A stretch of 64,000 nucleotides of DNA from Salticus scenicus (taxonomy: Eukaryota; Arthropoda; Arachnida; Araneae; Salticidae). Positions 33,286-45,701 of the stretch are shown one piece after another. Every line of letters begins with the position of its first letter. The stretch's first letter is position 1. Under the pieces are notes generated by a model. The model saw only the letters and a program-made list of their open reading frames with translations, searched no databases and was not told the DNA's origin. The position numbers were made by a program, and so were the translations under genes. The stretch lies in the NCBI GenBank assembly GCA_963930645.1, contig OZ005656.1, positions 192,997,479 to 193,061,478 of the forward strand, read 5' to 3'.

Positions 33286-34256
33286 TGTTTAGGTAATGAT
33301 TATGTGTTTTTATCAGATGCTTCTTTTTCAAATTAATTGCAAGTGAGCTGTTAGTTATCATTTATCAAAATATTTTAGATAGTAGTAATAAAATGTACCT
33401 GTCAATGTTTCAATGAAAGTTAAATTAAGAGTACGTCTGGTGGCCTACAACTGTTATCATAATAATTGGCTGAAAAAACTTTTAGATAGAATGACATATC
33501 AATATAGGTGACAAATCATAGAGCTTTACTAATTCGTAGTTATATTTAAATTAGAAATTCAAAAAAATGTAAGACTTAATAGGGAATAATATCTTACCTA
33601 CATTCATTCTTATGGAGAAATCAGTAAACATAAATTAACAAAGTAAAAAAAAAGAAAAAAAAACGAAGAAAGAAAAGCATTATTGCCAAACTAATTACTG
33701 AAAAGTAATTAAATATATATAATATATATAAGGAAATAAAATTCAGTTATTTTATTGTATATCGGCATACTAGTTACGGAAAAAATTGCGTTTGTGTTTA
33801 AAAAACATGAGTTTTTTTATATATCTAAAATAGTTACATATGAAACAGTAAAAATATACAAAAACATAAATGTGAACTTTTATTATAATCTACACCAGTA
33901 ATATTTTGTCAGAAAGTGTGATAGTAATATTCCTTTGACAAAATTTTGTTACTGTAACAAAAAATATATTTATAAATTGTACGAAGCGGAAACAGCAAAG
34001 ATCTGCTTCCGCTTATTAAAACAATTGTTAATTTTGCCAGATGTAGGTATTTTCCCTACAGTAGATTATGTTAGCTTTGATTTTGGCGTAGGTTTTTTTT
34101 TTTTTTTTAATTCTGTTTCGTAGGGACTTTTCTATTATCTAATGAAAATTATAACATTCTTTTTGAAAACTCAAAAAGTTTTAAAATTATCTGAAAGTTG
34201 CTTACAATACATTATTTTATTATAGATTGATGCGAAGTGAAACTTCTCATAACTCA
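33286..34256. other. AT-rich spacer, no gene seen
   Basis: Homopolymer and (TA)n runs only; the frame at 33935-34123 ends in poly-Phe from a T run. Confidence 0.55.
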
Positions 34257-34456
34257 GAGTTGCCAAAATCTATAATTTATTCCAGTGTATTATTAGTACC
34301 GCCCTCTACTTCTCGTATTTCTACTACTTTTTTATAAGAGCCGTTTTCTTCCTAATTAATCTTAGTAACATACTGTGGAAAATTACTCAAGAAAGTCAGT
34401 AAGGGAGAAAAAAGGGCATTATTATTATTGCGCCAGCATAAATTATAATAGTTGGA
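34257..34456. mobile_element. TGCCAAC-type MITE, degenerate
   Basis: Left GTTGCCAAAATCTATAATTT with CCAGTGTATTATTAGTACCGCC; the right side is eroded. Assigned by family resemblance. Confidence 0.4.
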
Positions 34457-36018
34457 AAATTTGCATATTTTTTATATGTCCTCTCTTTTATTATTATTAC
34501 TATTATTCCGAAATGGTAAATTTATTATATAATTTTAATTAAAAATATAACATTTATTTAATATTTTGGTGTAATTAACATCAAGGTTTTAAAATAAATC
34601 GGACAATAAGTCATGTACATGTTAAAATTAAATTTTTTTGAAATGCTAGTTGTCAAATTATTTGTAATTCGTATACAACCACCCCTCAAATAAAATATAT
34701 TGTGCAGTACAAAATCTGAATCGTAAATATATTATACTGATCTAAAAGTGTATTTTATTTTGTTTTACGTCAGAATGCGTTGTCTTTCGTTTTCGTTTCT
34801 GTAAATTAGTCTTTTTATTTCTCTTTGATGTGCTCACACCACCCATTTCGTGTAGCCACACCCCCTAAGAAATCGCAGTAAGGTATCTATCAAGTCGGTA
34901 TTTGCTGGTTTAACATTGATTATTTATTACTAACTTAAATTTATTAGGTAAGTTTGATGCGAAAAGATGTCAAAGGAGATTAGCTGTTTGATTTATAAAT
35001 TGTAGAATGAATTATTTGATTTTTAAATTATAGAAACATAGTCCATTTTATTTACTGTGTTTTCACGAATATAATTTGTATTCATATGTTAGGTACTCGT
35101 ATTTATTTTTGTCCGTTTGTTTCAACAATGAACTTATGTGCATATTAATAAGAATGGATCTTTTTTTTTTTTTTTTTTTTTTTTCTAAATGCTAGAAAAT
35201 ATTAAAATAATAATAATATGATTTTATATAATTTCTATTAATATTTTCTAATCGTAGGGTATTTTGTAGGGTAAAAATATTTTAACGTAGGCCATATAGG
35301 GATTTTTTCTCCATGTAGTAGGGATAATTTAAAATTTCATCTGGCAACCTTGCAATAAAAAAAAAAAAAAAAAAAAAGACATAAAATAATGGTAATAACT
35401 TTTTGCGGTATATTTTTTGCAGGTCTCGGCAGTTCTTAATAAGAGTAATTATCACTATTTTTCTCGAGAAAATTCTTATGATAATTTTCGAAGATAAAAT
35501 ACCTCGACGATGCAATTGCTTTTAAAATATTCTAGTGTGAAAGAAGGGCGGTGCTAACAGTACTCCAAAATAAATTATAAATATTACCAGCATTAGAGCC
35601 CCTCGAAGAAATATATAGGCCGACGCATCGCCGCCATTTTTTTTTTTTTTTGCCTCAGAAGAAGGCAGCATTCCCGCTTAGCGTCCTTATCGCTTTCTTA
35701 TAATTTTAAGAAATCTTCATCTGAAGCTACGATCGGGCAACAAAAGCAATAAGCAACAATAATATTCCTAACGACACATTTTTTTTTTCTCATTAGATTA
35801 TCAGGATATCCTGTGGAGGTATCTGAAATAAGATGTGTTATTAGGGCTGTTTCAGTTTCTTATACAAAATGTCGCCAGAACTCAAATACACTGTAAAAAA
35901 TAGTCTCCTTAAATCGATTTATCAATATTAATATAAATAATATGATTAAAATGTCACATTTTTCTGTACTTTTACATTATTATATGTCAGAAATACAAAG
36001 GAAAATATAAGTAATGTT
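34457..36018. other. AT-rich DNA with MITE fragments
   Basis: Poly-T (about 35160-35184) and poly-A (about 35357-35378) tracts; a MITE right half at about 35517-35590 (GGGCGGTGCTAACAGTACTCC). No gene seen. Confidence 0.5.
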
Positions 36019-36157
36019 CAGGGATGGAACACGGGCGCAGTATTTATAACGGAATCTGTTGAAGAAATTTATCTACCTATAATATCGTTGATTTAAGAGG
36101 TAGAAAATTTTCTTACATTTATAGTGGTATGAATTCTGCGCCCGTGTTCCATCCCTG
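36019..36157. mobile_element. 139-bp MITE with 6-bp target duplication, copy 1
   Basis: Starts CAGGGATGGAACACGGGC, ends with its complement; the outer 22 bases of the TIRs are identical. Flanked by AATGTT at 36013-36018 and 36158-36163. Same length as the copy at 40580. The CAGGGATGG start resembles hAT ends, but the duplication is 6 bp. Confidence 0.9.
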
Positions 36158-36426
36158 AATGTTGTTTTATACTTCTAAATTTTTCTTGTGGAAATCTGAA
36201 CATTTTATGTTCTTTTCTTGAGTGATTATAGCAGTTTATCGTTAAACAAATTTCATATCGTACTTTATTTAGCTAAAACTATGAAATATAATAAAATGAC
36301 TACTCTAAAGTTACGGAAGACGGTAAAAGTAATGATTGCCGTTTATTTATCAATGAAACGCGCTGGGTACATGTGGCAACCCTAAGGCAACAAAACGCCT
36401 GATGTGCCAGCGCCTTAACCAGCATA

Positions 36427-36627
36427 CTTGCCAACCGTCTCATTATAAAACGTAAAATTTTTAGTACTCGCCTTTCATTCCACACCAGTCATATGTTACA
36501 GCAATTTTATTTTTATTTAATCGGAATGTTTAGAGAAGTGCTCTAAAAATAAAGTGGTGAAAATAAAAGGAGCATTTTTTCAAATGACGTTAATAATTTT
36601 AGGTTTACTAATGAGATGGTTGGCAGG
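36427..36627. mobile_element. TGCCAACC-type MITE, well preserved
   Basis: 201 bp. CTTGCCAACCGTCTCATTA at the left, ATGAGATGGTTGGCAGG at the right, TA on both sides. Inner arms CACACCAGTCATATG and AAATAAAGTGGTGA. Confidence 0.85.
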
Positions 36628-36629
36628 TA

Positions 36630-36832
36630 GGGTTACCAGGTATGTTCTAATTATGAATTAGAAGGTTTTTTATCACACGCCCATTTTTTCACACCACTTT
36701 ATTTTTAGAGTACTTATCTCTAAATGCAGTTACAATTAAATAAGTTTAAAATTATTCTAAAAAAGGACTGGTGATTTAAAAAAGGCGGGTACTAAAAAAA
36801 ATATTCCGATTGTTAATGAGATGGTTGGCAAG
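36630..36832. mobile_element. TGCCAACC-type MITE
   Basis: Abuts the preceding MITE. Right end AATGAGATGGTTGGCAAGCA; left end GGGTTACCAGGTATG is weaker. Inner arms CACACCACTTTATTTTTAG and ACTGGTGATTT. Confidence 0.7.
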
Positions 36833-37072
36833 CATGACAATAATCCGTCTGTCTAGTCTTCGTCTGCAGGTGTCGTAGTATCCGCCTTTTTTTAAGGGCA
36901 CTTTTAGAAATGAGAAACTTATATCTTTTTTGCTACTACTAATTTTATGCAATAATTTTTATTTTGTTTAATCACGGCACATTACTTTAAAATTACAACA
37001 AAGATTTCTCTAAGGAAAAAGTGGTGGTAAAACATACAGAAATTTCTTATCCCGGAAAGTGCCCTAAAAAAT

Positions 37073-37214
37073 AGGATATGACTATGACCTTTCTGTTCTG
37101 GTAAGTATTTAAAAATTTGACTCGTCCATTATTCAGTTAGTTATATAAACCTCAGTTTAAACAGAATAAATAAATAAAAGGTTAATTCTTAAAGTAGCGT
37201 TTTGTCTTTCGTCA

Positions 37215-37257
<43 letters not shown>

Positions 37258-38299
37258 GAATCTATGACTGACATCTAGGTATTAAAATGTCTCATTAGCA
37301 AAAATAATTCCAAGTCGTATCCTTATAAATTCTAATTCCCAAACAAACCCTATTAGAATTCCAGATCGTTTTCCTGTATTATCGTGGTCTGACTTATTTA
37401 AAAATCTCTGCAAATAAATGCTAATACAGGATGCGAGGTTTCACAACAATAATCTTTGTTTATGACTCAAATCTAGTCTAAGAAGCCAGGGAAGAAATTC
37501 TCGCAATACAAAGTATACATAATAATCATAGTGTTCTTCCAACATCTAGGAAAGCACAGACTAGAAGTTCTTGAACATTTCATTTATCCAGATTATTTGT
37601 TTACCTTATACGCAGAGCTAATTATTCTACATTTTTAGTTTAGGGATTCAGAAAATGACTACATATTCGTTCAAAATGAAAGCGGTATGTACATATATTT
37701 TTTCTCAGGGAAATCTATAATAGGGGATGGTTAATGCTTTTGTTAGTTAATAAGCTGACTTATGCTTTCTTTAACGTTTTGGGGTTAGATGAACTCATGG
37801 GCTTAAATTTTAGCAAAATATTAAACAAAGCAATATATAATATCAATAAGATAAAATTTTGCGATATTTTACGTTAAAAATAGTATTAAAAATATTTTGT
37901 TATTTTAACTAACATGCGTATTTTACTTTAAAACCTCAAAAAATATTTTACAACAATACAGAAGGTCATCTCAAACCAAGACTGGAATAAATACAGAAAT
38001 GAAAGCGCTAAGAAAAACTTTTATTTCGATATTTTTATAATATTTTTGAACGTAGAAATATTTTTAATATGTACTTAAAAGTATAAATTTGTACAAAGAT
38101 CAATAAATAACAATTATAACCAACAGGGGATTTTTACAGAAATATTAAACAAAAACAAAGGGGTTTTTCTCCAATCTACATATCCGTATGAATTTCATCT
38201 TTTGCCTAAATATTGCAACTGTATACGAATTCAGTGTAGAAGAATTTTATGAAAATTATTTAGAATTATAAATCACATTATTTTTACTATAAAACTAAA
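37073..38299. other. AT-rich spacer with (CA)n
   Basis: A perfect (CA)n microsatellite lies at about 37217-37254. No coding signal. Confidence 0.6.
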
Positions 38300-40462
38300 A
38301 TTTATATCTTTACAGAAATTAAAATATTTCAGTTATAAGAAAGATTCTTTCAGTTACATTTATACCTATATAGAAATTAGAAATATTTCAGTTACAATCA
38401 TCAATCTTTTCATATACTGTATATCATATACCTCCTCCCTGTATACCATGTATATCCTCGACTGTCTTAATCTAACTTGAGGGCACCTTTATGAAGATCC
38501 GCTCTACGTTCTTGGTATGATCAGAATTGCTGGAGTCATAGACTTTACTTAGCTTTGCTGTCAGATGGGGGCTAGTGACAACAACATCATATAAATATAC
38601 AAATCACCCAAATGTGTACTTTATTTTATATTATGTTTCATGCTGTATTAAAGCAATAATATGAACAAAAAATATATAAACTAAACAAAATATATTACAG
38701 GAAATAATAATACAGGAATAATAAAAATATATACAGGAAATTACTAGCCAAAAAGAAGGGGGTGATTTATTTATTTATTTTTTTATTTTTTTTTTTTAAT
38801 TTTTTTTTTTTTTTAAGAAAGTAAGAAAAACCAGGGAAAAGGAATTGTGATGACTCTCCTCCTTGAAAACTGCTAAATGATGATAGAAGCTGAGAAATAA
38901 TGGCTTGGGGAAATTAAATACTTGAAAGGAGAATTCTTTAACTGACACTGCGGAAAAAAGAATTAAAAAACTTAGCAACGTGCTTTACTATACAGGAATT
39001 ATTATGGAGATTAACTATTTAGAAATTGTTTAAACTATATAGGAATTAGAAATATTTCAGTCATAATCAACAATCTTTTCTGTTTCTGTACACTACATAA
39101 ATGTAATAAAATTGCCAACCAAATGTGTACTTTATCTCATGGTATGTTTCAGACAGTACTAAAACAATAATATGAACAAACAATATATAAACTAAACCAA
39201 ATATATAATGCACTTATGAATGTGATGATATATTTCCCCTTCGAAAGATATTTTACGCTTGGGATCTTTTCTAGCAGGTTGTGAATTACATAGAAAAACA
39301 TTTCCCATATACATGAGTGATTTCTCGCTGTGTATTATTTTCGCAATCCTGGGAGAAGGTAAAGCCCTGAAATATAGTAGACTTAGCTCTTTTGTTTCAC
39401 GTGATTATACAAACTGAAGCATAAAGACATTCTTTTTCTTTTGTTTCACGTGATTGTACAAACTGAAGCATAAAGCCATTCTTTTATGTTCAGTGTCTCC
39501 TAAATCTCAGCATAAATTCAACAGCTTATACACTCATTCTTAGAAAATTAATACCTACCAGTATAATGATACACAAACGAAATTTTGAGAAAAAAAAAGA
39601 GGACATAATTTTCGAATCAGATTAAATTTTATTTATGCTTTTTAATAATTTTTTTGCTGCTTTTTTCTACTTGTTCGAAGTTTTTTCTCTACTCTAACAA
39701 AGCTCTCAAATTTTATGCTTCTTGGTAAGTGGTAATTTTTTAAACATTTTTTTTTTTTAAATATTTCTGGAACATTTTTCTCCTATTTAATAAAGTAACA
39801 ATATTTATTAAAATTTTCCAGTTGCTGAAAAGCGTAAAAGATAGCAACCATATGGTATATTAACATTTAGAAAATACATATATGAAACTCAAGATATGTA
39901 TTCTCATTTTAGATATGTTTTATTTATGTGTATTTATACTTACGAGTATAATATGACAGTCGATAAAACTCATAATTTTGTAAATTTAGATGAGGCAGAT
40001 TTTAATGTTTCAAACTAACAATTTATTTATTTTCGTAAAAATGTTTTTTCATATTTTTTCTTTAAGTGTGTTTCTATAAGTTTCTGATAGTTTTTTTCAA
40101 TAAAATTGCGGTTATTTAATTAATATGTGTTTAAATGCTGTTATAATATATATACATATATAGTTTTTCTTGTTACGTGGTTACATATTTTTAATAAAAT
40201 TTAGTCAGAATAACATAAAAAATTTTTTGAAACTTGATTAACGATAAATTTTATGAGAATTGGGTTTTGCGGCTAAGTATTGCTGATATTTTAGGTAGTG
40301 CATTTATTGAATAAAATTAAAAAAGCAAAGTTATGCAAAATTGTATGCCCTTTTCGTTCAACCACGTAATTATATTTTTAAAAGATTGACTTTTTTTTTC
40401 TTGATTTTTACAAGTATCATAACTATCCAAAATATTTCGAAAAATTACTATATATATATAAT
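38300..40462 (+). repeat. Long repeat R1, copy B (body)
   Basis: Aligns with copy A from 38528 (TGCTGGAGTCATAGAC, equal to base 1 of the window) to the LTR-like segment. About 200 bases upstream also resemble R1 internal sequence, so copy A extends left of the window. It carries a small tandem duplication at about 39392-39475 (TTTGTTTCACGTGATT twice) absent from copy A. Confidence 0.7.
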
Positions 40463-40817
40463 GTTGCGCACTCGGGGTTAGTAAAATGTCTGTGAACGAA
40501 ATCAGAACCTTGCAGAGGCTTAAAAGATTTTTTATAGAATATTCTAGAAGATTACAGTTCTATGAACGAAGTATCATTTCAGGGATGGAACACGGGCGCA
40601 GAATTCATACCGGAATCCGTTTAAGAAATTTCTCTACCTATAATATCGCTGATTTAAGAAGTAGAAATTTTTCTTACATTGAGAGTGGTATGAATTCTGC
40701 GCCCGTGTTCCATCCCTGTCATTTTCAGTTTCACTAGAAAACACAGCTTAAATAACACATGATATCCCCAAAATCACACTATAAACAGTACCATACCATT
40801 AACAAACAGCAATAGGC
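40463..40817 (+). repeat. LTR-like repeat, copy 3 of 3, truncated
   Basis: TGTTGCGCACTCGG start as in copy 2. A 139-bp MITE is inserted at 40580 and the copy breaks off at 40817, where the Penelope-like element begins. The 83-aa frame across the MITE is not a gene. Confidence 0.55.
40580..40718. mobile_element. 139-bp MITE with 6-bp target duplication, copy 2
   Basis: Perfect 32-bp terminal inverted repeats beginning CAGGGATGGAACACGGGC, flanked by TCATTT at 40574-40579 and 40719-40724. The other LTR-like copies at 2390-2410 and 6125-6140 give the uninterrupted target, which confirms the 6-bp duplication. Confidence 0.92.
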
Positions 40818-40836
40818 ATTATTTTTTTGTGTTAGA

Positions 40837-41210
40837 ATGTTTAACTCCCATTTCAACAGATTTTGTAAACTTAGATGCAAACGTGTAAAATTTCTTAACC
40901 ATCTGAGATTACTTCAAAAATGTAAATATAACAAAGTTTTTCCTAATGTTATTAAATTGCAGTGCTCTGTTCCTGTAACTGGTAGAGTTTCTAAAGTTTT
41001 TTTTTCGCACCAAATTTATTCTCTTAAATGCTTGTATTCAAGAATTTCGTCAAACTATTTCGCCAAAATTGAAGAAGAGCTTTATGAGCTTCATCTCTTC
41101 CTTGGTAAAAACTTCAATGATTTTGCTGTTTCGGAAAATGAGAATTATTTATCCTTACATTCTCTTAATTCTGCTCATCAACGTAATTTAGATTCTAAGT
41201 TTTCTGTTTC

Positions 41211-41241
<31 letters not shown>

Positions 41242-43549
41242 CTTCTCGTGAAATTAACAAAGTTACTGAAGAAAATTACATTGTTAATCTGTCTTCATAT
41301 AACTTAACTGCCCAACAAAATAAAGTGTTAGAACTCGGTTTAAATTTTTCCCAATCTTGTAAACCTTCGATTTATAAATTAATTGCTTCCATTGATGCTT
41401 CTTTAAAGAATAGTAAAATATCTGCTTTTCAAAAAGAAACTCTGCGCCATATTCATGCACTGTTAAAAATTTAAACAGAAAACTCTGTGTAATCTATTAT
41501 GTTATGTCTTACGTAGAATTACAGAGAAAAATAAACGGAGATGTTAAAAAACTTATTTTATACATTCATTTTAATAACTAATATTAATTTAATTAATTAT
41601 TCGTGAGAATATAGTTCGGACTCGGAATTTTTTTTCTAAAGTAGAAACAGTCATTTTTAATTTTAATTAAAAATTTAAATAATAAAATTACTTAAAAATA
41701 CGGAATAAAGATTGAGAATCTCGATTATTCACTTTTAACTAAGAATTACTGTAAGTTTACAGAGACTCTGGATAAATATTTACATTAAATTTACAGAAAT
41801 TTTTAGCATTGTGCTGATTACATTTCTTCCAATAAGTTCAATTATAAATCTAATCTTTCTAAATATGGGAATGTTGCTCTTAAAGAATTTAAATCTAATC
41901 AAAATTTTGTTATTACTAAAGCAGATAAAGGTGGTCAAATTGTTCTCATGGACAAAACTGATTATGTTGATAAAGTTGAATCCATTTTATCTGAAGGTCC
42001 TTATACAGAAATTAAAAATGATCAAACAAAATCTCTTCTAAGCTCTGTCCAAAAAGCCGTTAAAATTCAATTGTTCGTAATAATAATACTAAATCCACGG
42101 TTTTTCCTTCTTCAGCAATTTGTTCTCGTTTTCATGCTTTACCAAAAGTTCATAAAAATAATGTTCCCCTCAGACCTATTGTTTCGAATGTTGGTACTGC
42201 TACGTAACCCCTCTCTAAATTTTTAGCTTCTATTTTTTCTCCTTTATATAGCACTAATAGTCATACTATACAAAAACTCCTATGATTTTTTTTATTAAGC
42301 TCAATAATTAGAATCCTGTAACTTGCTCAATGTTATCTCTGGATGTAAGGTCTTTATTTACTAATGTCCCCACTGAAGGTGCGCTTAATTGTTTAGAAAA
42401 AAGGTTACGTGAATTTCATTATTCTGACATTGAAATCAAAGAATTTGTGAATCTTACTAAACTTTGTGTTTCCCAAACTACTTTTGAATTCAATAACAAA
42501 TTTTATAAACAGTGTGATGGTTTATGTATGGGCGATTCTTTATTTCCTATTCTTGCCGATATATATATGAATTATTTTGAGGAAAAATTATTAAAAGTGT
42601 TAAATTTAAAATGTTGATTACGTTACGTATATGAGACACTCATTCTGGTTGAAAATCCTTTTGAAATTTCTGCCATTCTTCAAATTGCGAATTCTATTGA
42701 TACCGATATTCAGTTTACCTTCGAGTTAGAAAATTGTAATCAACTTCCTTTCCTTGATGTTTTAGTTACTAGGTGTGATTCCTCTTTTAAAATTTCTGTG
42801 TACAGGAAACCTTTCTCTGTTTCCAACCCTCTCCATGCTTTTTCTAATCATCCAGCTAAACAAAAAATTGGCGCCTTTTACACTTACATATATCGTGTCC
42901 TTAAAATTTTCCCGATACTTTTTCTCTTAAAGAAGAACTTAATTATTTAAAGCCTGTTGCTATCAAAAGAGGTTTTAGCGTCTCTATTATTGATAAAGCT
43001 TTTAAAAAATTCAGTAGACCGACTTATAATTCTATTCTTTCCAGTGAGGATAAACCCGATAACCTTGTTGTCTTGCCTTTTTATCCCCCCTTATGGTTTA
43101 AATTAGCCAAAGTTTTTAAGCGTTTTAATTTTCATGTTTTTTCTTTTTTTAAACCTGTCAATAAATTTCAGTTCCCTTCAACTAAATCCCCTGCATCTGA
43201 ACTTAAAAAGTGGTGTATTTATAATGTCCCTTGTAATAATTGCGATTTACCTTACATTGGTCAAACAAAAAGAAATTTTGAATGCCGCTTACAAGAACAT
43301 TCTCGGTAAGTTATTAAACAAGAAATATCTAAATCTTCTATCGCGAAGCATAGTTGGGAATTTGATGATAGTTTTAATTTTCAGCGTGCCAAAATTATCT
43401 TTTACACCAAACGCGTTGCTGAACTGGATTTTTTGGAAAATTTAGCTATTTACCTTAATCCTGGTAAAATTTTTAACGAAAAATCTGGTTCCACTTTGCT
43501 ATGTGCAGCTTGGAAAAATTTGTTTAGTTCAATTAAATATTTTCTTTAA
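40837..43549 (+). pseudogene. Penelope-like RT with GIY-YIG endonuclease, pseudogene
   Basis: Order of parts: N-terminal domain (KLRCKRVKFLNHL, VKFLNHLRLLQKCK, 40870-41210); linker; RT palm start (ITKADKGGQIVLMD, about 41920-41955); FHALPKVHKNNVPLRPIVS (about 42130-42190); SLDVRSLFTNVP (42336-42371); GLCMGDSLFPILADIYM (about 42520-42570); catalytic box YVYETLILVEN (about 42625-42657); LPFLDVLV (about 42746-42770); GIY-YIG with CIYNVPCNNC and YIGQTKRNFECRLQEH (about 43212-43305); C-terminal part to TAA at 43547-43549. Damage: frameshift in a poly-A run (41216-41240), a non-coding insertion (about 41473-41797), several frameshifts, TGA before the YVDD box, both YVDD aspartates changed, and TAA after LQEHSR. 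Family role: target-primed reverse transcription. Confidence 0.85.
41473..41797. mobile_element. Non-coding insertion in the Penelope-like ORF
   Basis: About 325 AT-rich bases split the RT frame. They run between similar AAATTT stretches. The 3-prime part (TTTTAACTAAGAATTACTG...ACAGAGACTCT) resembles 47245-47310, so it is a dispersed repeat. Ends are approximate. Confidence 0.5.
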
Positions 43550-43880
43550 TATGTTAATAACAACAATATAAATAAAAATAAAATAAAACTGATAAAAAAA
43601 TAATTAAAAATTAATAAATAATCACAAATAAATAAAAAATAAATAATAATAATAAATAAATAAATAAAATTAAAAATTTAATAAAGTAATAAATAAAATT
43701 AAATAAAAAAAATATTCCTTCTCTCTCTCTCTCTCACTTTTTTGTTGTATTCCTCTCTGATTGGCTTTGTTGTTGCTTCCTATTGGTTAGTTATGTTGCT
43801 CTCTCCCCCCCCCCCCTGTTTTTTTGCCCTACTTTTAGTCTTGCTTTTGCCTCCAAGCCAGTAGCACGTGTTTTTTGCAC

Positions 43881-43925
43881 CTGAAGAAGAAAGGCTTCGC
43901 ACTTTCGAAACCAGTTGTGGTGGCT
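43881..43925 (+). ncRNA. Hammerhead-like core in the Penelope tail
   Basis: CTGAAGA (43881-43887) and GAAA (43907-43910) flank a helix-II-like hairpin (GAAAG with CTTTC). Some Penelope-like elements are known to carry hammerhead ribozymes. Helix III is weak (CCA/TGG) and the base at the expected cleavage site would be G, so activity is doubtful. Confidence 0.3.
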
Positions 43926-43975
43926 TAAATTTTATGGCTTGTGAAGAACTTTTAAAGTTTAAATAATATACCATA

Positions 43976-45650
43976 ATTTATTTGTGAACCCTTCTGCATA
44001 AACCAGTGCCGTTATACGTCAGATTATAAATATGAAGAATTCCATGGAAAACCTGAATAACTTTTATCAATTTTGCGATTTCTAAAACAGTTTGTGGAAA
44101 TAAAAACACAGACATTTTAGAAGTGCAGTGCGGCCACATATCCTAAACCTAGCAGTGAGGACGCGTCCAAAATGTTAAAGGGATGCCAGCTTGACCGACA
44201 GTCTGAAATTTGGAAAACATAGAATAATTCCGCCCTCTGTGTTATTGCGCCTTTTCTCTGAGTCAGATGACTATCACCCTTATTTTCGCATTCGACTCGT
44301 TGAGGCATTTTGGCATTGGACTCATCCACTTACGCAGATGCTTTCATGGTTTCATGAAATGTGATCGAAGAATAACAACTATTTTTTAAGAGTGAAAAGT
44401 AAATCATAATTTTTACATAAAACTTTTTGTAAGTTTTTTTTTCTAATGCACGCAGTCATAAAATAATAAAACAAAAGTATTGAAAAATTCTAAATACTTT
44501 TAACAATTTTGATACATCTATATATTTTAACATGTTAAATATATTTTACAAAATAAATTGATTTAAAAATACAGGGTGGGCTAAGAATCTTTAACACATT
44601 TTTAAACTTTAATATATAAATATATTATGATTCACGGTTCATGTTGAAAATTGAAGGAAAATACTAAAATGTGAAAGAGATACCTGTGCAGAGTTATCGT
44701 TAAAAAAAAATACAACAAAAAAATTATACAACTAAATATAATAAAATAATAAATACAAGAGTGTAAAGTAATAATACATCTGCAATAATAATCAAAATAT
44801 GTTTAATTCTTCTGAAATAAATGAAAGCAAATTTGAATTTAATTATATTTAAATAAAATATTCAAACATTCCCAAAAGATTACGGAGCAAACATGTAAAA
44901 AAAAAAAAAAAAAAAAGGAAGGAAGAAAAAAAGTTCTTTAAATAAAATTTAGTTTTTATGTGTGCATTTATTATCATTAGTATTTTCTATTATTTACCTT
45001 CCTCGATGTTCTGATAAATGGTACACTAATTTTCTAAAAAAGGAGAAAAGAGAAATCACAGATGATAGGAAAAGAAAACAACATTAGATCGTTTCCAAAG
45101 AAATGAGACGTTCACATTTTATGCTTGATGTTCACGTTTTATGCTTCAACCCAGTGTGTATTACACTAAAAAACACTTATTACATCGCAGTGAGTAATTA
45201 CCGTTTAAAAGATAAACCATATTGAATAAAAACAAAGTTATCTAACCATATAATATCATGTGCTTGCAAGATATGTAATATTGATCTAACGTAATATTTT
45301 CCCATTGTTTTCTAGTATAATTTAAACATTTATTCTATTTACAGAGTTGCTATAAATAAACTTCCACTATAAACAGCATCTTGAACACTGTTGAAAATTT
45401 TAACAGAAAAGTCTTCTGAAAATCAGTGTTACCAGCTCAAACTCTGCCATGTCCCTACTTACAGCTCAAAATGTCCCTATATTGATGAAAGAAGTTCGTA
45501 CTTTAGTGTTGAGGATACCAATAGGATGTACTTTCAGCCCCAGAATATTCTGAAGATGTTCTAGGGAGAAAGGATACTTCTAAAAAATCTTTGTATGCCG
45601 AAAAAAATTGCTAAAAGTCCTTAAGATTAGTAACAAATTAAACCTAAAAT
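43976..45650. other. AT-rich spacer, no gene seen
   Basis: Contains a poly-A tract (about 44897-44918). The minus frame at 44117-44329 has no recognisable motif. Confidence 0.5.
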
Positions 45651-45701
45651 AACCTAGCGCATTGCCGGTTTGATTGTAGCACTCGTGCCTACTTTGTCTA
45701 C

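Larger units (their letters stand above)
36427..37072 (+). repeat. About 650-bp direct repeat, right copy
   Basis: Matches 32313-32982; it lacks the long homopolymer runs of that copy, which shows how fast those runs have expanded. Confidence 0.65.
40818..43975 (+). mobile_element. Penelope-like retroelement, dead
   Basis: Plus-strand Penelope-like element inserted into the R1 LTR-like repeat. The coding remnant (40837-43549) is followed by an (AATA)n-rich tail at 43560-43710, a CT/C-rich stretch, and a 3-prime part near 43880 with CTGAAGA and GAAAC motifs typical of these tails. No LTRs. Confidence 0.8.

Noticed and set aside
37217..37254. (CA)n as a possible regulatory Z-DNA element
   Set aside because: Ordinary microsatellite; nothing nearby suggests a promoter.
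40486..40737. 83-aa plus-strand ORF
   Set aside because: It runs across the LTR-like repeat and through the inserted 139-bp MITE; other copies of the repeat do not keep it.
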